NCBI GenBank assembly: GCA_024362935.1
Contig: JANCRA010000030.1
Span: 3,994,596-4,058,595, forward strand
Length of the DNA stretch: 64,000 bases
Source: Setophaga petechia
Lineage: Eukaryota > Chordata > Aves > Passeriformes > Parulidae
Direction of reading: 5' to 3'
How positions within the stretch are numbered: position 1 is the first letter of the stretch; each line of letters starts with the position of its first letter. Made by a program: the position numbers and the translations under genes. Below are positions 48,884-60,000 of the stretch, in pieces. The notes under the pieces were generated by a model, which saw only the letters and a list, made by a program, of their open reading frames with translations, had not been told where the DNA came from and made no database searches.

Positions 48884-49785
48884 TAGTTGCAAACTGAAAG
48901 TGGTGGATTCAGATGGTGGATGTTGGAGGGCAGCTGGTTGATGCCACCCTCTGAGGCCACCCACAGGGTCTGGAGGACCCAGGTGTCACCCACCAGGCAT
49001 CCCTTGCCCAGAGGAAGGAGAAGATCCCTCCTTTTCTTCATTTCCCAGCTGCAAGGGTTAGAAACACAGAGGCTGCAGGGCACCAGGGCAGCCAGCCCAG
49101 CCTGCTGCTGCTCCTCACCCTCCCTGCTCTGTCTCCCTCCACCTCTCCTGGCCAGCACTGACAGGAGCCCCTCAGTGGGGGCAATGTAAGGCAGGCTTGG
49201 TGATTGACAGGCAGGCTGTGATAATGAAGTCCATTTTTATTTTTTATCTCTTGTCAAGGTACAAGGACTCGGCCAGTGTCCCAGGTAATGAGCGTTCCCT
49301 TGCCCTCTCCCTCACTTGGATTTGAAAGTGTGTGTAGCCATGTGTAGCTGTGTTAACACTACATTACTAAAACCAATCCCGGGAGCCTGTTCCTGCTGCA
49401 CACCTCAGTGGCTCCAGCACTTCCTCACGTTGATTTGCATTCATGCAGTCTGTGTAAACAACGCTGTTCAGGGAATATAAATAACTGCAGCCAGGAGTGC
49501 TGCTCAGCAGCATCGCTCAGCTCCTGCTGCAGGGCTGGGGCACAGCCCACATCCTTTCCTGAAATGGAGGATGCTCCTGCATCCAAACCCTCTCTGCCTC
49601 AGCCCAGGATGCCAAGGATGGAGCACTGGAGGCTGCTTTTCCAAAAGCCTTTTCATCCTCACCTGAAAAACCATGAAGAAGCCTTTTAAAATAGCTCAGT
49701 TTTCCTGCATCCATGATGCTGGGCCTTTGGGGAGGTGCTGTGGTTTGGGTTGTAGCTATCAGAGTTTTCTCTATGTGTTCAAACA
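48884..49785. other. unannotated sequence
   Basis: No gene or repeat recognised. Confidence 0.4.
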
Positions 49786-50003
49786 GAGAATCCCAGAATG
49801 GTTTGGGTTGGGAAGAGCCTCAAATATCACCTTGTTCCACACCCCTGCCATGACAGGGACACCCTCCACCATCCCAGGGTGCTCCAAGCCTTGTCCAGCC
49901 TGGCCTTGGACACTGCCAGGGATCCAGGGGCAGCCACAGCTGCTCTGGGCACCCTGTGCCAGAGCCTGCCCACCCTCACAGGGAGGAATTTCTTCCTAAT
50001 ACC
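49786..50003 (-). mobile_element. CR1 LINE 3'-end fragment
   Basis: On minus the blocks run GGAAGAAATTCCTCCCTGTGAGG, GGCTCTGGCACAGGGTGCCC, GCTGTGGCTGCCCCTGGATC, AAGGCCAGGCTGGACAAG, GGTGTCCCTGTCATGGCAGG and CCAACCCAAACCATTCTGGGA. These are the same ordered blocks as the copy at 11385-11820. It is 5'-truncated to about 220 bp and has no usable frame. Confidence 0.93.
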
Positions 50004-50386
50004 AAAGCTGAATTTCCCTCTTTCAGAAAATGATTCAAATTGCCTGTGGTGTGATTTACCTGTGAGAGACAGGACAGGTGGGGTGGAGGTGTGATCACCC
50101 CATCAGGTGAGAGGAGCTCCCACCTTACACCCCTCAAGCTCACATCTCTCTCCTCCAGGCTCGGTATGTGCACAGTGTCAGCCAAATTGAGTTAAACAAG
50201 AACTGCAGTGCAGACCCTGCTCAGAAATATCATGAACTAAAAACGGGGTTAGCATGAAATGAAATGAAATGTTTTCAATGAGCTCAGAGCTGGGCTCAGA
50301 GGTGTGAGGTGTCTGAAGTGAAGCTGCCACTGGTCCCCATGTCCAGGGACAGCACTGCCAGCCTGGCCACCACCATCTCCTCAGGT
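50004..50386. other. unannotated sequence between CR1 and LTR
   Basis: No gene or repeat recognised; GAAATGAAATGAAATG near 50257-50272 is a short tandem run. Confidence 0.4.
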
Positions 50387-50782
50387 TGTGATATTCACAT
50401 ACTCTTTGAACATCATTCTCTCCCACGTTTTTTTCCTGGAGAAGCACAGAGAGAAGAAGAGAAAACAATGCTTATCTCTGCTTGCTGCTCCTGTTGTTTC
50501 TGCACGTGGGGAATGTGTTAGGAAGATTGTTTACCTGAAGGGATTTAATAATTAGATTCTGGTGATGGTTGTTTGTATTAGTTAACCAATCACTCCAAGC
50601 TTTGTCCTGGCTGTCTGGAGACACAAGTTTTTCTTTAGTATATTTTTAGTATTTCTTTATTATATTTATAATATAATATAAATGTAATATAGTACAGTTT
50701 AATAAAGCAATTGTTCAGCATTCTGAATCATGCAGTGAGATGCCAATCATTTCCTCATGCTGGGACACCCTATTTTTTTACA
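50387..50782 (+). mobile_element. solo LTR (family starting TGTGRTATTCACAT, copy 2)
   Basis: It starts TGTGATATTCACATACTC and ends TTTTTTTACA. It matches 3398-3810 block by block: TTTTTTCCTGGAGAAGCACAGAG, ATCTCTGCTTGCTGCTCCTG, GGAATGTGTT, GTTTACCTGAAGG, an AT-rich tract (TATATTTATAATATAATATA), AATAAAGC (50701-50708) and GTTCAGCATTC. No clean target duplication was seen; CAGG borders both sides, which may be chance. Internal sequence is absent. Confidence 0.85.
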
Positions 50783-52701
50783 GGATGGGTTTGCCTGATC
50801 TCTCCTTGACTCCTGCAGGCAGGGGCAGCATCCTCAGAGGCACCACCTGGGAGCTCTGTGTTCATTAGGCACAAGCCAGCATAAAACTCTCAGGTGGAGG
50901 CAACCAAACCAGATCAAATATTTTTGATTTCACTCCAAGTACGAATAAAAACAGCTAAGAGCACTAAATATTAAAGGGATTAAAATTGAAATTTTCTGAT
51001 CTTTTAAGGATTCACATAAAGCCTGGTCTGGAGTTGCAATCTTTTATCCAGATTTGGATCCATAGCTGGCTCCTAAACTTAGCTTGGAAGATGACATTTT
51101 TGCAGATTTTTCCACTTAAAATTTAAAATTCCAGGAGAATGCTGGCAGAATCTCTGCAGATTTCTGAAATCTGCATCTTTGCTTTATGATCTCAATCCTT
51201 TTAATTTTTTTTCTTTTTCTTTAGCTGAGCTGAAGTAACTCAGATTAACAACACACAGTCTATTTAATTGGCTTCATATGGTTCTATTTTAACATTTGGA
51301 TTAGAATAATATTTCAGAAAATGACTGCTGTTATTTTTTTAACAGATGGTGCAAGATCCACCAACATAGGAAGTGAGTCACAAGTTGTACTGTAAATAAT
51401 AAATAATAATAATAAAAATAATAATAGTAATAATAGTTCTGCTGACAAGGTAACAAGGGCTCCGATTTGCTATTACACAGGGAAACTAATAAACCAAAGT
51501 GCAAAGCACCTCAGAAATCTTTTATTTTAATTAGCAATGAACAAACTCATTCTGCCAAATGCTGAACTCACAGGAACACTGGTGGCTTCTCATTTTGCTT
51601 AGGAGACACTTTGAAACAGTGAGGAGGAGATGGAGGGGACAGCCAAACTCTAATGAGGAAATACAGTATATGCATCTCCAGCTGGGCTTCTTTCAGGGCC
51701 ATTTCTCAAGTGGAGAAGGAAAAAATAATTCCTGAGAAAATAGTAGTTATTGCCATTTGAGTTCCTGCATGTCTTCAGTGTAATGGTCTTTCTTAGGGCC
51801 AGCCTCTCAGTGTGGCCCATTTTCCTTTAAAATGCCACGTGTAGGTGTCCTTATCATATTTGCTCTCCATCCTGCCAGCACTGCAGTGGATTTGCACATC
51901 CTCTGTGCTGCCACAAACCTCCCCACACTCCCTGAGGAGGTCCAGAGTGGCAAGAAGAAGAAAAACAGCAATGGAAAAACTCACAGCTGGATTCTCCTGA
52001 GGTCACCTATGGTGTGGGTGGGGATATCACACTGGGTCCAAGCCTCAATTCCTGCCAGCTGGAAGATGCTTTTTAATGCACAAAGTCTGGCCTGGCTCTC
52101 GTGTATCTCAGGGCATTCAGGTTAGGTACAACAGGATTGGGGTGAAGAAGTCTGTGGTTGCAGGGGTGAACAGGCTGTGCCCTGCCTGAGGAACAGCTGC
52201 ACATCACAGCTGGCTCCAGATGTGTTCAGTAACACCACTGAAGAGGCAAGATAAGAGCTCCGAGTGCCCATCCTGCCCTTGTTTCTGTGATTGTTGTGGT
52301 GAATGAAATGTTCCCAACCAGGGACAGGCAGAGAAGGGCCCAAACACAGAGCACTGCCCACTCTTGCTGGTAGTTCACACTCACACTGTGGCTTTCAGAC
52401 TGTGGGCTTAAAAATTAAATCCTCTGGTCTTTGAAAAAGCTGGGGTTTTTTTCTTGGCTCGCATAACAGAGCAAAGAAATGCAGGCCCAGATTTTAACAG
52501 CCCTGCCATTGAGCTTTATTAGCAAAGAGAAAGGTCTCAGCTTCAATCCATAGGGATTTTTTGACAATGTGACCCACCTCCCCTCAAGTTCTTGCAACTT
52601 CAGAAATTACTTTGGGGATGAAGTCAACATAAAAAGGGTTTCATCACTTTAGATCTCCCCAGAACTGCTTCACTGCCACTGGTAGGAGTCTCCAGCAGCT
52701 T
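50783..52701. other. unannotated sequence, AT-rich in part
   Basis: No gene recognised. It contains the TAA-type run listed at 51392-51436. Confidence 0.45.
51392..51436. repeat. interrupted (TAA)n microsatellite
   Basis: TAAATAATAAATAATAATAA continuing with AAA and GTA interruptions to TAATAATAG. A small AT-rich microsatellite. Confidence 0.9.
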
Positions 52702-52707
52702 CTAACC

Positions 52708-53012
52708 TGTTGTCTTATACATCAAGAGTTCTCTCATCATTATAGCACAAGGATTCCATATTGCCTGAGTGTCATACCCCCTCAATGTTTCTCATAGACA
52801 TCTCCTCTAAGCACTGACTGCTCCTGGTCCTTGCAGCAGCCATCTGACTCCAGATCCCACCAATCCACTCTTTTATACCACTTGTTCTTATTGCCTACAG
52901 GTGTGGCCTCTTAACATCAGGTCTGCTCCTAATTTTTATTAATTGGTTCAGCTGCAACTATTTGGGGGGTAAGATTACATTCTATACCACCTTCATACTG
53001 TATCCCCCTACA
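52708..53012 (-). mobile_element. solo LTR, family starting TGTAGGGGGATA (copy 3)
   Basis: On minus it starts TGTAGGGGGATACAG and ends AAGACAACA. Its flanks are CTAACC (52702-52707) and CTATCC (53013-53018), a 6-bp duplication with one mismatch. It is closely similar to copy 2 across its length, with the TATA box (TATAAAAG on minus) in the same place near 52870. Confidence 0.9.
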
Positions 53013-53018
53013 CTATCC

Positions 53019-53670
53019 CACTGTCCTTTGCTTGTCAGAGCTCACTCCATCCTTTGTCATGCTGAGAAAGTGGGGGAGAATGGAAACAGAGAGATCTCCC
53101 TGTCCATGAGGAGCTGAATTATTGCAAGCAGCCAAGGAAATGTGACCAAAATGCCACAAACACCTTCAGCTTCCCTTTCCCTCCCCAGAGCACAGTGCAG
53201 AGCCACCAAGGAGCTTTTCCCTCATGAGAAAAGACTGATGTCCCTCACATTGCAGAGATCAGCAGAGGCCCCTCATCTGAGCCATCCTGTCTGATGTTTA
53301 GTTTCTTACAGCCTTCTGTAGACAAACATGAGTTATTTGTTCTCTCTCTTTGCTGTGCATGGACACATCTGGAGCTGTTCCACCCTTTGCCTGTGTCCAT
53401 CTGCCTTAGTGTGCTCACAGTGACACCAGCATGGAGCTGGCAGCAGAACAGGAGTCCCAGCAGAGCTGGGAGATGAAGGGAGGAGGACCAGAGGAGCCTG
53501 GATGAGCTGCTTGCAGAACAATGCCAAACTGTAAGGCCTCACTGTGGCACAGGCTCTGATTTGCTTTGTGAAGTACAACTCAACACCTGAACTCTCACCA
53601 AATTATCTGCAATTTACCCTGCAAATTCGGGTTTGGTGGGACATCAAGGTGTCTGTCCCACAATGAGTTT
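53019..53670. other. unannotated sequence
   Basis: No gene or repeat recognised before the minisatellite. Confidence 0.4.
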
Positions 53671-53862
53671 GTTAGGTCCTTCAGGGCTGGAATTGTTAGG
53701 TCATTTAGGGATTGAACTGTTAGATCCTTCAGGGATTGAATTATTAGGTCCTTTAGGGATTGAATTATTAGGTCCTTTAGGGATTAAACTGTTAGGTCCT
53801 TCAGGGGTTGAATTGTTATGTCCTTCAGGGGTTGAATTGTTAGGTCCTTCAGGGATTGAATG
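53671..53862. repeat. 24-bp minisatellite, 8 units
   Basis: Units start at 53671, 53695, 53719, 53743, 53767, 53791, 53815 and 53839, each close to GTTAGGTCCTTCAGGG plus ATTGAATT. Variation is limited to a few positions (for example CCTT/CATT, GGATT/GGGTT, AATT/AACT). Because 24 is divisible by three, the plus strand reads as an 8-residue repeat (LLGPSGIE-like) and the minus strand as GPNNSIPE-like. The plus frame 53633-53929 and the minus frame 53701-53889 are therefore expected by-products. No start context, splice site or homology supports a protein. Confidence 0.97.
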
Positions 53863-53998
53863 TTCCAGATTTCCCCCGTGGGGACTCACTGTGACTCGAC
53901 AGAGGTGTCATTCTCTGCATCCAGGCTAATCAGGGCTCTCTTCCTCATCAAGAGAGAGAAATAACACCTTCAAGGCAGGACTCCTCTGCCTTGTTACC

Positions 53999-54335
53999 TG
54001 TTATTACTGCAGGGGTATCAGGGACAAGCAAAGGTGATACAGACTCCATCATCAGAAGGCAGGAAAAGACTTTTTTTTATTAGAAATCTACAGTTCTTAT
54101 AGAAACAATGGTGGACCTAAGACCTGATTGGCCTTAGGAATCTTCTCTCACACTTTTGGCAAACTATGAAAAACACACTCTGGAGAATCATATCTATAAA
54201 CAATGGTTACAGAAAGAGAGATAATAATTGTTTGAATTCTTTGCCTCTAAGTTTCCCACAGCTTCTACACAGCTTCCCAGGATTTTCCTGGGAGAACCAT
54301 GTCTCTCTCTGCTCAGAGGATATGTAATTACTACA
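53999..54335 (-). mobile_element. probable solo LTR, distant relative of the 47413 family
   Basis: On minus it runs from TGTAGTAATTACAT to GCAGTAATAACA. It includes CTCCCAGGAAAATCCTGGG, ATTGTTTATAGATATG, GGCCAATCAGG (a CCAAT box) and CTAATAAAAAAAAG (poly(A) signal), followed by CCTTCTGATGATGGAGTC and CCCTGATACCCCTG. The tail resembles that of 47413-47793 (CCCTGGACCCCTG). The boundaries were chosen from TGT/ACA ends. A near-repeat ATTACT sits just inside both ends (54003-54008 and 54327-54332), so the true borders could be a few bases further in. Confidence 0.65.
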
Positions 54336-56782
54336 ATGTGTGGCCCTCATTCACATCTGGGGTGCAAGAAATCCCCTGTCCTGGAGAGCTGCTGAGACAA
54401 AGAGGAGCCTAAGCTTTGAGAGATTCACATCAGGTTAAGGCTGTGCCAGATTTTGACACTTACCCTACCCTTGCCCCTGAGTCTATCTCAGAAGGTATCT
54501 GAATTTCTGAATTCCTCTCATAATTAATTCATAGTTAATCTTGAATAGGTGTGATTTTAATAATCATTCAGCACATCTAATACTGCAGAATTGCCGCACC
54601 ATTGAACTCGAAATTACATGAAATGAGACAGCTATTTAAATAATGGCCTCTTCTGAGCTGGGCTGCTTGGGCTTGCTGCTGCAGACATGTCCAGGAGCAC
54701 TGAGGGACTGTCAGGGTGTTGCACCATTTCTGCAGCCCTGCACAGATATATTAAAATATGCATTAATATATTTTACAGACTTATGATCTACCTGGGAAGC
54801 TGCTTGCCTATTTATCTGTAGTTTCACAACTGATCATGTGAAAGCTTCTATTCATTGCCTCTTGCAGGATTAAAAATGTTTTAGAGGCTGTTCTTTGTAT
54901 TCATTAATCAGTGATAATGAAGTAAAATACTGAGTTTTAAATGACTCTGTACATTAGTGGTCATCTCACTTAGCTGTAGTTCCCCCAGAAATCTTTTTTA
55001 ATGGGACTTTGTTCTTCTGGACATGCAAACAATGTGCATTAACTCAGACATTTAACATGTCATGTAAAATGCTTTTGGTGTAGATTTACTCATTTAACTG
55101 AATGCAAACCTGGAACAAACATTCTGCTCTCCTCAATTTTTTTTAACTTCTCACTCTTGAAATGATTGATGGATTGAAATGAGTAAATAAGTGGAGATTT
55201 AATACAATCTAGGATTGAGGAAAGATCTTTAAAGTGACTTAATGACTGAGAAAATGACTAATCATGACTAATAACCAAGAAGTACATCTGGGAAAACAGA
55301 GATATTCGGGTCTTTTGTTTAATGTTGCAGCCATACATGAGCTCCCCTGGAAATAAAAAACCTCTGATTTTTCTTTTTTTTTTTTGGTTTTTTTTGGTTT
55401 TTTGCCCATACAAGTCATATAAATGTTCATAGGAACTGGAGGATGAGCAAAGACACAAAATTTAGGAGTGTCCTTAGGATGATTCTGCCTCGGTTGCCTA
55501 TAGGATTTCTGTGCCATTTATCAATGGAGATGGATGGCCTAATCAATTTTAATTTAAAAGCCTCCTATATTGCATGTTTCAGACGTCTTATTTGCTACAA
55601 TGCCAGGCAGAAGAACCCCTTTTTTATAGCACTGGTGATTTATTCCAGCATATTTTCCCATGGGATTTATACATCGGTATTTTCATCCACATCATTAAAT
55701 TCCCCCTCTTGCCTTTTTATTTCCTGTCTCAGTTTTCTGCCATCAAGTCCATCCATTGGCCTGTGACTCCTTATAGGTTTTGTGTTCCTCTGTGGAAGGT
55801 TTGGTGGGGAAAGCAGCAGAAAACACCAACTCTACAACCAGAAATGTGTGTGCAGGGGGAAGGATTCACAGGATTACCCAGATGGAGCAGGTGATTTCCA
55901 CCCACAGGATGAGTCTGGAAGTGCAAAGAGTTCCCAGCTCTGTCAGACAAGGTTATAGGATGAAGAATCATTGGGAAGAGGCTTTAATTAAGGAGGGATC
56001 CTCACAGTCCTACATATTTACAAAAATTTGTGTCCCTCAGTTTGCAAGTGGACACAAGAAGGGTCAGTCCAGATCACTCTGAAGGGGAACTGACAAAAAA
56101 TACCTGATGGGGAAAATGCTGGGTGTGAGCTAGGAAAATTCACTGAAGAAGAAGACAGCTCTATGTGGCTGCAGTGGGGTGGGGGCTGAGTGGTCCAGCA
56201 GTGCAAACATTTAACAGCCTGGCCTGTGCTTGGGTATGGTTTGAATGCAGTTTGGATGTGGTGCCTTCTGTGCCACTGATTCTCATGGCCACCCATTCTT
56301 TGGGCAGTTGACTGCTACATCACTTAAGACATGCTTTCTGGGAGGACCTGCCATCATCAGGACACTTAAAAGTGATGCCATGCAGCCCAGGGAGAGGAAT
56401 TGTGGTGTTATTCAGGAAAACAGCAGAGCTCAGTCGTGTGTGGGATTTGCACACCCCACAATCAAAAAGTTGCTTTCTTTTCTATTGAATTCAGACAGCA
56501 GGTAAGTTAGAAATCATTAGCATCTCTGTGGCAGAATCAGGATTTATTACACAGAATGCTGTGGCTTGAAGAGGCAGAGTTTCTCTGCTTGCTCCACATG
56601 CATCCTGTGCTCGACAGCAGGAAAAACCCTGTCCCTACAGTTCACCTATCAGGATAATCAGTTTGCAGGGGCTCTGCAGGGCCCAGGGCAAACAAAAGGA
56701 TCCATGATTCACTTCAGGACTTTTGTTGTATGCCCAACACAGCTTCTGATCTGTCTCCTTCCCAGGTCTGTTTTATCCTTAA
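54336..56782. other. unannotated AT-rich sequence, possible conserved non-coding DNA
   Basis: No gene recognised. The parts 54480-54680 and 54725-55110 are non-repetitive, AT-rich and dense in TAAT/ATTA and ATGCAAA-like motifs (ATGCATTAATATATTTTAC, TTCATTAATCAGTG, ACATGCAAACAATG). This composition is common in vertebrate enhancers but is not proof. A T-rich run lies at 55370-55402. Confidence 0.3.
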
Positions 56783-56834
56783 GGCCAGAAAACTCCCAAA
56801 GGTGGCATTTTTCAGATCTCCATCAGGGTGTGAC
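56783..56834. repeat. left copy of 52-bp direct repeat flanking mitochondrial insert
   Basis: It begins GGCCAGAAAACTCCCAAAGG and ends CATCAGGGTGTGAC. It matches 57002-57053 at 50 of 52 positions (differences at 56789 and 56794). The two copies lie directly against the two ends of the 12S-like segment, as a target-site duplication would. Confidence 0.95.
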
Positions 56835-57001
56835 ACTAAAGCAACTGAGCTGTCACAAGCCCAAGATGTCAATAAGGCCTCCACATCAAAGAAGATCTTA
56901 GAACAATAATTAATTGAACTCCATGAGAGCCAGCACCCAACCTGGGATTAGAGACCCCACTATGCCTGGCCCTAAATCTTGATGCTTACCCCTACTAAAG
57001 G
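56835..57001 (+). pseudogene. nuclear copy of mitochondrial 12S rRNA (NUMT), 167 bp
   Basis: The stretch CCTGGGATTAGAGACCCC followed by ACTATGCCTGGCCCTAAATC and TTGATGCTTACC corresponds to the most conserved part of vertebrate mitochondrial 12S rRNA, around the universal primer site (GGGATTAGATACCCC in the mitochondrion; one base differs here). Upstream, AGCTGTCACAAGCCCAAGATG, GGCCTCCAC and CCATGAGAGCCAGCACCCAA also follow bird 12S order. At 57001 the mitochondrial order stops: after CTACTAAAG the expected CATCCGCC is replaced by host DNA. The segment is in the sense orientation and non-functional. It is enclosed by a 52-bp direct repeat. Assignment rests on recalled 12S sequence, not on a search. 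Confidence 0.9.
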
Positions 57002-57053
57002 GGCCAGCAAACCCCCAAAGGTGGCATTTTTCAGATCTCCATCAGGGTGTGAC
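57002..57053. repeat. right copy of 52-bp direct repeat flanking mitochondrial insert
   Basis: It begins GGCCAGCAAACCCCCAAAGG and ends CATCAGGGTGTGAC; it pairs with 56783-56834. Beyond it the two flanks diverge at once (TCCAATGG here, ACTAAAGC after the left copy, which is the start of the mitochondrial segment). Confidence 0.95.
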
Positions 57054-60000
57054 TCCAATGGAAACACTCCCAGGATCTCTCACCACAGCAGGTCTCTGGT
57101 AGCCGCCTATGCCCTGGCCCTTGGGTGCTTTTAGCTGGGTGATGTCTCCCTGTGGGAAGGACTCTGCTATTGAATGTGGGATTGTGGCAGCAGGAGGAGA
57201 AACAGCCTAGGAGAGAGCCCTGATTTACAATTTCATCCCCTATGCCACCATCCCTGACCCTTGTGTGAGGAGCCAAGGGGCATTTCTGATTCCAGTCCTG
57301 ATCTGAGAAGCAGAGGGAAGCATTGGGGTTTATAGTCCTGTTGAACATAAACATTGATTTTTAAGGCCTAATCGTCTGCTGCAGCTGAACGACATCCAAG
57401 ATTTTTTTTATTATTATTTTTGTAGCTGGAATTGATCAGCTGGGGAAGGGAGGAATAAAAAGGAAGCAGAGAAACAGCTGTGACTTAGTTTTTTTGTGTT
57501 GCCCAGGCAAGGATGCTGCGGCTCTGTCACTCACACAGCCCCCACTCTCTGGGATGCTGCTGGCAGCCAAGGATGTGCTGCTGAATGAGCCCTTGTCAGC
57601 TGCCATCCCCTGCCATCCTCACTGGCTGCCTCCCTCACAGCCCCTATTTAGCTTCCTTGCTGGCTTCCTCATAAATATTCACACCACACAGCCAGCGGAA
57701 GACTTTGTTTTTTCCTTAATTTCCATATTCAGCATGACATCAAAAATGTTTCAGAGATGGGTTCAGCAGGGGCTGTGCATCCAGGGAAGAGGACAAGAGG
57801 GAGCAAGGTGCCTGTGCTGGGTGGAGGTGGGGGAGAGAAGACAAGAGCAGGCAGCAGTGAGGGAGACAGGGAGCAAGGTGAGGAGCACGACAGGTAAAGA
57901 GGAGAGCTGGGGATTAACTTGGTCGAACAATCACAGCAAAATGAAGCTGTTCCCATTCATAACCCAGGCAATCCATGTCCTCATCAGGAGGTTTTCATAA
58001 GTGATTAATGGTTAATTTGTTAAAATTCAATGAAATCTTGTTTCCTCTCTTTAAATTAGAATTCAGAGAGAGAGGGAGAGAGAGAGACGGTCCCAGCCAT
58101 CCCCTGCTGCTTCTCGACAGAATATAATTCATCTGCCAGAAATGGCTATTGCTTTCAAAGGATTACAAATAAAATAGAAACACAGCCTGGGGCAACAGCC
58201 ACAGAGCTCTGGAAGGCTCAGCCCAGTCAAAAGGGCAGAGGGAAGACCTGGAACCCCTGAGTGCCTTGGCAGGCAGTCTATGGAATGAAGCCAGAATCAG
58301 CGTGGTTGAGTCAGGGGCAGTTCAGTCCTACTCTGAATTCTGATCTCCTGCCATGGGACAGGATTTCTTCTGCTCACATTGCAATAAGGAAGGCCCAGGA
58401 TGAGGCACTGAGCACTGGAAATCCCTGGGTGTGATTTCCATGCTCTGCTTGGGATGGATGGGAGACAGGGGGCTCTGGGGAGCAGAAGGGAACAAGCATT
58501 TCATGGCAGGGACACACACTTCAGAGACTGGGCTACTTTTTGTTCTTTCCTGCTTTATTTCATTAGTGTGGCACTTTACTGATGGTATGCAAGCACTGCT
58601 CATACAAAGAATATATGTAATTGCTTGTGAGCCATTACGGCGACAGCCCCACTCCAGCTGTCAGACTAATTTGCTTCCATATAAAATCATTATCCTCATG
58701 AGATGTCTCAGTGTATCTTAAGCCACTGGATCTGACATCAGATGTTATGTTCCAAACCACAGACTCTGCCCTTATTTGCCTGAGACAGGAAATGCCAAAG
58801 ATTCATGGCTCCCATTGATGGGAAGGGATTGAGTAAAGATCACTCCAGTGATAGGTATTGAAACACACAACTCAGTGCTGCTGGAGTGGCTCTGAGACAG
58901 ACACCCAGGCTGGTGAGAAACAGCAAATTCTCCAAATCCCATGGTAGATGTTCCAGTAATTAATGAATACTTTAAAAAAAAATCCACTTAATTCATTTCT
59001 GTGTCAGTTACCAACTGTGTGAAGTTTTCTCTGCTAGACTGAAAAAGACTCTTTAACTGATTTTTCTGAGTGTAAATGGAAGGTCTTTTTCCTTATTTTG
59101 AAAATATCTTTGTTCTAATTTTAAAAGAAATGTTAGGGGTTTTTTCAGGTTTTGTTCTGTGATTCTATTAAGTATACAAAGAATTTAATTGTTTCTATTT
59201 GATTTTTAAGCTGAACCACAGCAATGGAAACTCCTAGTGATCTTTTAAGATTCATCCTTTTCTCCAGGGAAGAAGTTCAGCTGCTAATTTATACCAACTT
59301 CTTTTTCCTGAGCTGAAACCTGTTTATCTGAAAACTCTCAACACACTCCATCAGAAGTTCTGTCCTCCTAGGGGAAAAATCATGGGAAAAACCATTTAAA
59401 CCAGTACTCCTTTTCACATGGCACCTCCAGTTTGAGTTTCCTGGCTGCTTCTCCCCACCATGTTACTGGTAAAAAATGGAATCTCTTCCAGCCAAAAGTA
59501 AACACGTCTACTTTATGAAAAATACAAAAAAAAAAAATCAGTTAATTTGGTGAGCAGCACATAAAATTATTGCAGTGAATCCAAGGTCTATTTATGTGCT
59601 CTAGGTACCTTATAGGGAACATCAGTATTGCAATCTAAGTTTTTCTGGAGAACACTGCTTTTAATTATGGTGGAAGAGGCATTCTCATTCTATTCCCTAA
59701 TTATAAAAGATCAAAACATTTTCTGTAAAAATACCCTTACGAGTAAAATGTTTCAAGATTCTTCCCAGAAAATGATGAGATTTTCTTTTTGAAATTTTTT
59801 GTAGGGGAAGAAACTCCTGTCTTAATAAGTATGTATTTAGCCACTTTGAGGTTAGCTCTGTGTGAAATGAAAAGTTGAATTTATTAAAACACTTTTGTGA
59901 TATTTAGGGGGGTTTTTATTGGTAACTGTGAACACTGCTTGATTTTCAAGCACTTTATGGCTGAAGATACACTTGTATTTTCTTTTATGCAGTACTATTG

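Noticed and set aside
53671..53862. CRISPR-like array
   Set aside because: The 24-bp units abut with no spacers and the host is a vertebrate. It is a minisatellite.
54003..54332. ATTACT target-site duplication for the LTR at 53999-54335
   Set aside because: The repeat lies inside the TGT/ACA ends that align with the related family. Using it would leave an element without canonical ends on one side.
59154..59175. CR1-like tail (TTCTGTGATTCTATTAAG)
   Set aside because: Only about 18 bp resemble the CR1 end, and no upstream CR1 blocks precede it.
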